This document shows positions 60,601 through 64,000 of a stretch of DNA of 64,000 nt, piece after piece. A program made the position numbers and the translations under genes. The stretch comes from Fistularia commersonii (Eukaryota > Chordata > Actinopteri > Syngnathiformes > Fistulariidae). The stretch covers positions 5,583,501 to 5,647,500 of the forward strand of contig JBBMNZ010000026.1 of NCBI GenBank assembly GCA_037954325.1, written 5' to 3'. The notes under the pieces were generated by a model, which worked only from the letters and a program-made list of their open reading frames with translations, did not search any database and was not told the DNA's origin. Numbering within the stretch: position 1 is the stretch's first letter; each line of letters begins with the position of its first letter.

Positions 60601-61024
60601 TATAAAAAAAAAAAAAAGAAAAGAAAAGCAAACAAACCTTCAAAAGTATAACATTTCTTCATTTTGGTATCTTATTTTATCACCTCTGCTAAGGTCTAAA
60701 ATACCAACCCACTGTCTCGATCATAGCCTTGTGTGTGCACAAACACACACCCCCATACACACACACACACACATTTTTGCAGTCATACTGTGCTGCTTTG
60801 AAATGAATAAAATTCAAGTTTGCAACTCACCGTAGTCGAGGTAGAAGCTGTCGCTGCAGGTCGCTACACATGTGTTAGAGCCCTCATTGAGGTGAAATCC
60901 AGCCCTGCATGTCGTGCATTGGTCGCTACGGCTACCAACACAGGTCTCACACAACGAGGAACACTTCTTGCAGCGTTTCCTATCATCACGGAAAAAGCCA
61001 CTGGGGCACTCCGACACACACATT
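27872..61024 (-). CDS. pcsk5: PCSK5 (PC5/6B) C-terminal part: cysteine-rich domain, membrane anchor, tail (gene span)
   Basis: Twenty-two - strand exons join in phase to 3,661 nt (about 1,219 residues plus stop), the C-terminal two thirds of proprotein convertase 5, long isoform B. PCSK5 is a furin-family serine protease that cleaves precursors after basic residues in the secretory route; the catalytic and P domains lie beyond the right edge. Seen here are 21 furin-like repeats of CxxCxxxCxxC type, such as CKKCSSLCETC and CERCDPACSRC, then one membrane segment (VFVTTSVFIILFTAGGLFIF) and a tail with acidic clusters and DIVYMGQDGTVYRKFKYGLL, nearly identical to mammalian PC5B. In mammals the repeats bind cell-surface proteoglycans and the tail directs trans-Golgi sorting. 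PCSK6 is excluded by the anchor and tail. The gene is convergent with RFK. Confidence 0.95.
29705..29915 (-). CDS. pcsk5: PCSK5 exon w21
   Basis: Encodes the last repeat, CRACDPACFDCRGPGIRNC, then LAEDGRCLSCCGEEARRP and WECCDCEAS. The CC...CCDC ending is diagnostic of the B isoform just before its membrane anchor. No ATG lies in frame, so it does not show as an ORF. Confidence 0.92.
30318..30421 (-). CDS. pcsk5: PCSK5 exon w20
   Basis: Encodes GGALACQSCYDGYTLLGGS and CESRCLTGFYAASQ. The usual pyrimidine tract before its acceptor is replaced by a run of TG/CG dinucleotides (UG-rich in the transcript). Confidence 0.92.
30430..30470. repeat. (CA/CG)n microsatellite at a PCSK5 3' splice site
   Basis: Mixed CACA and CGCA dinucleotides on +, so UG/CG-rich in the PCSK5 transcript, starting 9 bases upstream of exon w20. 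Confidence 0.95.
30829..31046 (-). CDS. pcsk5: PCSK5 exon w19
   Basis: Encodes NYGNTSSKTCERCDPACSRC, WGPSSKQCLNCRTGYFF and CLRCHPTCRTCR. The acceptor follows CTTCTCCAG and the donor is GG|GTAAAC. Confidence 0.94.
31125..31154. repeat. (GT)n microsatellite beside a PCSK5 5' splice site
   Basis: Fifteen GT units on +, so CA repeats in the transcript, starting about 10 bases inside the intron after exon w18. Confidence 0.95.
31164..31344 (-). CDS. pcsk5: PCSK5 exon w18
   Basis: Encodes TTCVKECPVGFYPEDRDKQ, CERCHFSCESCVGHHSVQC and KPGFFKQGSSCVQSCSE. The donor is weak (GAGAG|GTTAGA) and is followed within 10 bases by a (CA)n run in the transcript; a UG run precedes the acceptor. Confidence 0.93.
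31453..31686 (-). CDS. pcsk5: PCSK5 exon w17
   Basis: Encodes two repeats, CDPSCLTCSGNGPSSCLSC and CQECHKSCHRCSGPGPQLC, with HCVWYSECPLTSYMDKNEE between them. It has no internal start codon of use and is not obvious as an ORF. Donor CTGA|GTATGT. Confidence 0.92.
32225..32467 (-). CDS. pcsk5: PCSK5 exon w16
   Basis: Encodes CADYFFLHEDKCVDDCPTGY, CVRCHADCHSCDGPDVDDC and FHDKTVNECR. The FFLHEDKC block matches FFLHDDMC in mammalian PC5. Confidence 0.94.
32640..33640 (+). mobile_element. Decayed L2-like RT fragment within a PCSK5 intron
   Basis: On +, about 32870-33000 reads LLDVNTSICNWFLAW in one frame and SPQAPALNPSLFILFTHD in another. These resemble the adjacent NTSxCNWILDF and GAPQGCVLxPxLFxLFTHD motifs of L2-type reverse transcriptases. 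Frameshifts and stops abound. The outer limits are guesses; the rest of the intron has no recognisable content beyond a hairpin at 33157-33223. Confidence 0.4.
33157..33223. repeat. Perfect inverted repeat, 26-bp stem and 15-nt loop
   Basis: Arms 33157-33182 and 33198-33223 are exact reverse complements. The left arm starts TATTGAAGATCATTGG and the loop is TCGTGGGTGGTCTTT. Confidence 0.95.
33780..33994 (-). CDS. pcsk5: PCSK5 exon w15
   Basis: Encodes GFPQNGVCQPCAPECASCSG, CRAYCPEGYYSQERECYRC and CKTCNQDGLCQ. Donor CAGA|GTAAGA; the longer open frame beyond it is intron. Confidence 0.92.
34089..34275 (-). CDS. pcsk5: PCSK5 exon w14
   Basis: Encodes HFLMAGQTCTSRCPAGTFSN, CEDCSKGCTLCRDTQQCNRC and LYLHDGVCVVDCP. 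It carries an N-glycosylation site (NTT). The next intron is only 94 bp. Confidence 0.93.
34760..35115. repeat. AT-rich low-complexity tract with (TA)n
   Basis: Long AT-rich stretch in the intron between w13 and w14, including an unbroken (TA)n run at about 34946-34983. Confidence 0.85.
35196..35279 (-). CDS. pcsk5: PCSK5 exon w13 (84 nt)
   Basis: Encodes RGECEQCYPSCKTCSDVGK and KDCISCHS. Acceptor GTGTTTCAG|, donor TCAG|GTACCG. Confidence 0.92.
35479..35685 (-). CDS. pcsk5: PCSK5 exon w12
   Basis: Encodes GKCVKHCQEGFFVDEESREC, CEPCHKACRTCGGPLYDDC and LKNKQLSSCPEKFFRN. The CPEKFFRN end lines up with the short linker (EEGKFWN) that follows the A/B isoform branch point in mammals, so the two parts appear fused in one exon. 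Confidence 0.92.
36010..36050 (-). repeat. LINE/SINE 3' tail fragment
   Basis: CAGAATCAGAATCTCTTTAT on + is the reverse complement of the ATAAAGAGATTCTGATTCTG tail shared by many fish L2-related copies. The rest of the element is not seen. Confidence 0.45.
36265..36480 (-). mobile_element. tRNA-derived SINE-like repeat
   Basis: Reverse complement begins GGGCGGCACGGTGGTTGATG and has GTTAGTAA, then TTTGATTCCAGC, resembling degenerate A and B boxes of a polymerase III promoter, followed by GGAAGCCTCCATGTTC and TCCAAAACATGCAGG. This is a common fish repeat by memory; its exact family is not assigned. Confidence 0.55.
36530..37225 (+). mobile_element. Non-LTR retrotransposon 3' RT fragment, copy 1
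   Basis: On + it encodes VVCSESREQVEENLERR, GMKVSRSKTEYMWVNERN, VKKWVQAGWNGWGKVS, then in another frame LKMLRFTLGVTRMDRIRN-like and YIAGRMLELELPGRRSGGR. This is the post-palm region of an RTE/Rex-type endonuclease-RT protein. The FADD box is degraded (LAADIV) and frames are broken. It lies antisense in a PCSK5 intron. Confidence 0.75.
37373..37518 (-). CDS. pcsk5: PCSK5 exon w11
   Basis: Encodes LNSECHQVCPDRTFGVTDT, CSPCDDPRCLICDKSQC and FWCEDGFYIS. Acceptor GTTTTCCAG|, donor CCG|GTAGTA. Confidence 0.92.
37599..37659 (-). CDS. pcsk5: PCSK5 exon w10 (61 nt)
   Basis: A very small exon between AAAATCACAG| and TATAA|GTATGT. It encodes PSHHQEQETVCLKCEENYY and restores the repeat begun in w9. Support is phase, splice sites and the CLKCEENYY match to CTSCAMGYY in mammals. 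Confidence 0.85.
38101..38180. repeat. Mixed (TA)n/(CA)n microsatellite
   Basis: Alternating AT, GT and AC dinucleotide runs in the intron between w9 and w10. Confidence 0.9.
38807..38834. repeat. (AC)n microsatellite
   Basis: About 14 AC units. Confidence 0.95.
39454..39482. repeat. (CA)n microsatellite
   Basis: About 14 CA units. Confidence 0.95.
41490..41800 (+). mobile_element. Non-LTR retrotransposon 3' RT fragment, copy 2
   Basis: Shares MLRFALGV, GTAHV, LRWFGHA and LPGRRSGRP-type residues and nucleotide runs such as TTGGGAGTGA with the copy at 36.5 kb, in the same orientation, but is shorter. It has stops in frame and is dead. Confidence 0.65.
42044..42410. repeat. Three-unit complex tandem repeat (period about 120-126)
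   Basis: Units start GTGCAGTTTG at 42044, 42170 and 42291. Each has GTGCAGTTTGT..GTG.GAGCCACTTGTAGTTCA-like sequence followed by a TA/CA-rich half. Confidence 0.8.
42441..42509 (-). CDS. pcsk5: PCSK5 exon w9 (69 nt)
   Basis: Encodes EVVDAENGDCVPCDEGCKQC and NH. It matches the GEVQDPDYEECVPCEEGC region of mammalian PC5. A three-unit tandem repeat begins about 30 bases beyond its donor. Confidence 0.9.
43419..43474. repeat. (GT)n microsatellite
   Basis: About 28 GT units in the intron between w8 and w9. Confidence 0.97.
43873..44073 (-). CDS. pcsk5: PCSK5 exon w8
   Basis: Encodes TFGTARYLFQGQCRDACPEG, CESCPPDCILCSGSAHC and CSPLECSAG. Acceptor CCGTGCAG|, donor GCAG|GTGAGG. Confidence 0.93.
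44274..44309. repeat. (GT)n microsatellite
   Basis: About 17 GT units with one interruption, in the intron between w7 and w8. Confidence 0.93.
44683..44745. repeat. (CA)n microsatellite
   Basis: CA units with interspersed CGCA, about 30 units; a related (GT)n run follows at 44819-44847. Confidence 0.95.
45697..45890. repeat. Microsatellite plus interspersed repeat beside exon w7
   Basis: A (CA)n run (45697-45747) is followed by CATGCAAGGC..GGGAGCAATTTG, AGAGGACACTTCGGCGTGC and GAATCGAACCGCCGACCTTC, the marks of a common fish interspersed repeat with a B-box-like segment. It stops within about 10 bases of the exon w7 donor. Confidence 0.6.
45896..46032 (-). CDS. pcsk5: PCSK5 exon w7
   Basis: Encodes FFDDGSCVIRCQRGRYAMG, CHQCHHTCQECTDEGPDNC and TSCDR. 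The TCQECTDEGPDNCTSC block is close to mammalian PC5. Donor CGAG|GTACGA. Confidence 0.93.
46145..46247 (-). CDS. pcsk5: PCSK5 exon w6
   Basis: Encodes EYMSPHGKCHLCDATCQMC and TGPEREDCSSCPST. Acceptor CGCCTGCAG|, donor ACG|GTGAGA. It follows a 7.9-kb intron. Confidence 0.92.
49904..49956. repeat. Poly-A followed by (TA)n
   Basis: About 17 A followed by about 18 TA units; such a pair can mark an old retroposon tail but no body is recognised. Confidence 0.85.
50201..50234. repeat. (GT)n microsatellite
   Basis: About 17 GT units. Confidence 0.95.
51641..51702. repeat. (GT)n microsatellite joined to a 12-base G run
   Basis: About 24 GT units run directly into GAGGGGGGGGGGGG. Confidence 0.95.
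54163..54278 (-). CDS. pcsk5: PCSK5 exon w5
   Basis: Encodes CDHSCYECLGPGERNCSSC then VNGYNLEAGACVVSTICKDG. Donor GATG|GTGAGT; the acceptor follows GCCGCCACCAG. Confidence 0.92.
56204..56342 (-). CDS. pcsk5: PCSK5 exon w4
   Basis: Encodes TGIEACTKCADGYLLED, CVSTCSNGYYLSEQTTDNG and QMQRSCRK. Acceptor TTATTTAG|, donor GGAA|GTGAGT. Confidence 0.92.
56513..56616 (-). CDS. pcsk5: PCSK5 exon w3
   Basis: Encodes SLQGNKCQMTCDPGSYYN and CEPCHRACATCAG. The join to w2 restores KPGMSLQGNKC, matching mammalian PC5 (RPGLSLQG). Donor GCGG|GTAAGA. Confidence 0.92.
56846..57060. repeat. (CA)n plus interspersed repeat, second copy
   Basis: CA repeat followed by GTGGCCATGCAAGGCGCCAA, which matches the repeat beside exon w7 in its CATGCAAGGC core. 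The later part is divergent. Confidence 0.5.
58340..58400 (+). repeat. L2-like LINE/SINE 3' tail fragment
   Basis: AATTGCCCCTCAGGGACAA followed by ATAAAGTGATTCTGATTCTG is the typical 3' end of fish L2-related elements. Only the tail is recognised. Confidence 0.55.
58948..59032 (-). CDS. pcsk5: PCSK5 exon w2
   Basis: Encodes SNICRRCPENCKKCTSSNIC and TECKPGM between CTTACAG| and ATGAG|GTAAGC. Confidence 0.92.
60742..60773. repeat. (CA)n microsatellite
   Basis: Interrupted CA run close to the donor side of exon w1. Confidence 0.9.
60831..61024 (-). CDS. pcsk5: PCSK5 exon w1
   Basis: Most 5' exon in the window. Encodes MCVSECPSGFFRDDRKRC then CKKCSSLCETCVGSRSDQC, one cysteine-rich repeat. Acceptor CATTGCAG|, donor TACG|GTGAGT. 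Confidence 0.93.
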
Positions 61025-64000
61025 CTGCAATGAGGAAAGCGGTGGAGAAAAGGCAGTAAGCAAGTGTCATACAGCTCAACAGATAATGCATTATTAATGA
61101 CAATACATTTATTTATGAAGCGCTTCCTATCAAAGTACCGTGCAAACAAGAAGAAATAACACAAGAGGAAATAAATAAAGATGTTCAATCATTGTCCTGC
61201 AGTCAGGGTGGGTCTTGATGCACTCAAATTATTATTTTTTGATTGCATGCCTAATTTCAAATCATTCGCAAATCAACTTGAATCACACGCCTCTGTCACA
61301 CTGCTGGGATTGATGCTGTGCAAATAATAGAAAAGTTGTCTGACGGAAAACACAAATTATTACAGACAGAGTTCAAAAGTAAGAAGGAGAGGTTCATACA
61401 AATACTGTTAATGTAAATGATTTGGAAGAAAATATATTTAGAAAAAGTTAAAAAAAATCTTATGTGATGACAAAACGGTAATAGAAGTGTTGTGGGTGCT
61501 ATATCATGAGCAGGTGTAGCATCTGTTGGATAACTTCACAGTCCTTATTCACCCCTCATTCCAACCTTATGCTCCCTTCCTAAGGTGAAAAAGATCTCCA
61601 AAATCCTCCAGAGCTCAAATACACACACTCACTCACACACACAGATTCACACACTTTGGAGTTTTCTGCCAAAACACACATATGGCATGTGTGAAACACA
61701 TAATCCATGTGTTCACACACAGTGCCAAGTCTTTGTCCTCCTACTTCAATACCCTTTTTCTGTTTTAATATGATTAAGTATGATTAAAAAAACACACATC
61801 CGGCTACTAAAAGACCATCACAAAGAGAGGCGGAAACTTATATTATCCTATTACTGTCCACTATATGCAAGATCTGAATGCGTCCTAACAATCACAAAGT
61901 GCACGAAACTATATAAGCTATTTGAAAATGTTTTTATGCAAGGAAAATAATTTCTGTTGGAGGCCATTTCTTCTTAACAGTATATCCTATTGACAAATTT
62001 GGTGACAATACTGATAAAGGTTAACATGGATAAGTCAGCTGACATTTTAGCGCATATAAAAGAGCTAATGTCAGCAACTGATGCCAATTAAATGTCAAAA
62101 AGGATATATAAGAGTATGATTTCATTTGATAATTAAAATCTGGTTGCTGTTTAAATCCAACACTGGACAAACAAAATACTGGACAAATAAAGCACAAAAT
62201 ATGTGGCTGTCCGGACACTGACAGAGGTTTCCAAGAAAGTGGATTTTAGATTCAATCTGCCAACAGCATACTTCTTCAAATATTCATCTTGAAAAGGACA
62301 TAACTGACATTCATTCCAAGGCCTGACATTTAAATAACAGATATATCTTTGAAACAGCCAATATTGACAGATTGAGTAAGCTAAATGATAGAAGTGAATA
62401 GGAGTTGGGATCTAACAGCAGTCTGACAACGCCAGATCAAACACCTGAGGCAAGCGGGTCTTGTGCAAACCCCAAGTTGAATAGAACAGAATAAATCTTT
62501 ATTGTCCGCCAAGGTGGAGATTTGTTTTTGGCTCACCGGTTGTAAAAAACAATAAACAACAGCTTTAGTTATATTACAAGCAAATCCTAAAAAACACAGA
62601 AAAAACATACTGACGTCTGTCACTCTCACACTCTTGCCTTCCATCTGTCTGTCCCCCTCGGTCACTCTCTCTTTCTTGGTTTCGAAACAGAAGGCCGTCT
62701 ACATTGACCTTGGATTTACACAAGTTGTCTGCCTGCTAAAAAGGCACTTTTTCCCGGCAACCGTCGACAAGTGCGCTGTCACGGGGGGTTGTTGGGTCTC
62801 TGTTTTAAAGCGTGGGGTTGAGACCTGCTCTAAATGTAAGGAGTCATTGGACAATTCTGTTCTGAATAGGTGCCAAATCAATTAAAGTTGACTTGACCTG
62901 CGCTTCAGTTTATTTCAGATTGGGTTTAGTCAAATTTCGAACATCCCTCTTGGTCAGACGGATAACCAATCAACCAATCAGAAGACCAAAAAAATACAAT
63001 TCTCATCAACTAAATGTGTGTTTTATTTCTTTTGAAATTGACTTTCTAAGTCATTCAGTCCCCACCATCAAAAGCAACCCCACATTATTTGTGATGGTGT
63101 CTGAGCTGGTGGTGCTCAGGCGCTGCTGTTCTTTGCTGGCTATTGACAAGTCCTATACCTGTGCTGCCTGAGATAACGCTTTGCAAAACAAACAAAAAAA
63201 TGTCTGAATGGGAAGAGGCCAGATAGATCTGCGGAGGGAGGTGAACTTTGGGGGAGCAAAATAGTTAGATCCCAGACTAACCTTGTACAGGATCAGAACA
63301 AACTAGATTAAACAAATACTTTTATACTTAAGACATCTCCGTCTGACAAAGCAGTATTTGGCATTATGGTTTCATGTCCTTCATTCACCCACGTGTGAAA
63401 ATAAGAAAAAATTCACTTGAACTTCTCTCTTTTCAGCTAAATAGGTACATGGGCAGGGGTTTTATCTATGACAAGCAATCACACAAGTTTTTAAAATACA
63501 GCAAGACAAAAGGGTAGAAAAAGGAAACGTGAACTTGGTTGGTTTTTGCAGTGAAGAAATTTGACTGCAAAGGTCAGCTTTGTCAGATTTTGGCAGTATA
63601 GATGGTGTTATACACAGCTTTAATAAGAAAAGACTAGAATTAGTTTTGGCAAATTCATCCTGTCAGGAGTGGAAACAGCGAGTTGTTCTTTAGAGATTTT
63701 TGCATCAGGATCAAAGAGCTATTTTCCATTTCCCATTAACCATATAAAGCCATGCAATAAAGGAAATGCCACCTCAAATGAGCTGAGATACCCGCTTGCA
63801 AAATAGAGAACCTTTCCCCAAAAATCTTGTTCTCTTGCATTATTAACATGGGGATTAAAATGCAAGTACTACTTGTTGAAAACAACAACAGTACAATATT
63901 CTGACAATAAAAGGAAACAGAAATCTTGATAAATTTAACTGAGACACTTATTTATGTATATGCCGTGCAGTCGTTTGATTTTGGCAACGGACATTACAGT
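61025..64000. other. PCSK5 intron upstream of exon w1, to the window edge
   Basis: No further cysteine-rich exon is seen on the - strand. The stretch contains a LINE-like 3' tail on - at about 62485-62560 (AATAAAGATTTATTCTG in reverse complement, next to ACCTTGGCGGACAATAAAG) and otherwise plain AT-rich intron. Confidence 0.5.

Overview
This window is vertebrate nuclear DNA, almost certainly from a ray-finned (teleost) fish. The evidence is short introns of about 80-120 bp mixed with longer ones, many long (GT)n/(CA)n microsatellites, fish-type non-LTR retrotransposon remnants (Rex1/Babar-like, L2-like), and four multi-exon genes with canonical GT-AG splice sites. I placed exons by hand from splice sites, reading phase and recalled family sequence; no alignment was run.

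Layout, left to right. (1) 1 to about 13.43 kb: the 3' part of PRUNE2 on the + strand. It encodes the C-terminal BCH (Sec14-like) domain and has two small phase-neutral cassette exons near its end. The upstream part of the gene lies outside the window. (2) 14.84-16.41 kb: GCNT1 on the - strand, a complete 427-residue core 2 beta-1,6-N-acetylglucosaminyltransferase split over four coding exons by three introns of 89-115 bp. (3) 16.4-22.2 kb: intergenic DNA with an L2-like LINE remnant. (4) 22.4-24.6 kb: RFK (riboflavin kinase) on the + strand, four coding exons, complete, 166 residues, with a CpG-rich promoter. (5) 27.87 kb to the right edge: PCSK5 on the - strand. Twenty-two exons (about 1,219 residues) encode 21 recognisable furin-like cysteine-rich repeats, a transmembrane segment and an acidic cytoplasmic tail (the long, membrane-bound PC5/6B form). 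The protease catalytic domain lies beyond the right edge.

The order and orientations (PRUNE2 +, GCNT1 -, RFK +, PCSK5 -) mirror the block I know from human chromosome 9q21, and this synteny supports all four names. The genes act in separate pathways: Rho/lipid-binding BCH signalling, mucin-type O-glycan branching in the Golgi, FMN synthesis in the cytosol, and proprotein processing in the secretory route.

I found no CRISPR array, operon, phage or new gene system. The best leads are the split GCNT1 reading frame, the PRUNE2 cassette exons, dinucleotide repeats placed against PCSK5 splice sites, the absence of a visible PC5A-type terminal exon, a perfect 26-bp-stem hairpin in a PCSK5 intron, and a few unexplained ORFs and tandem units.
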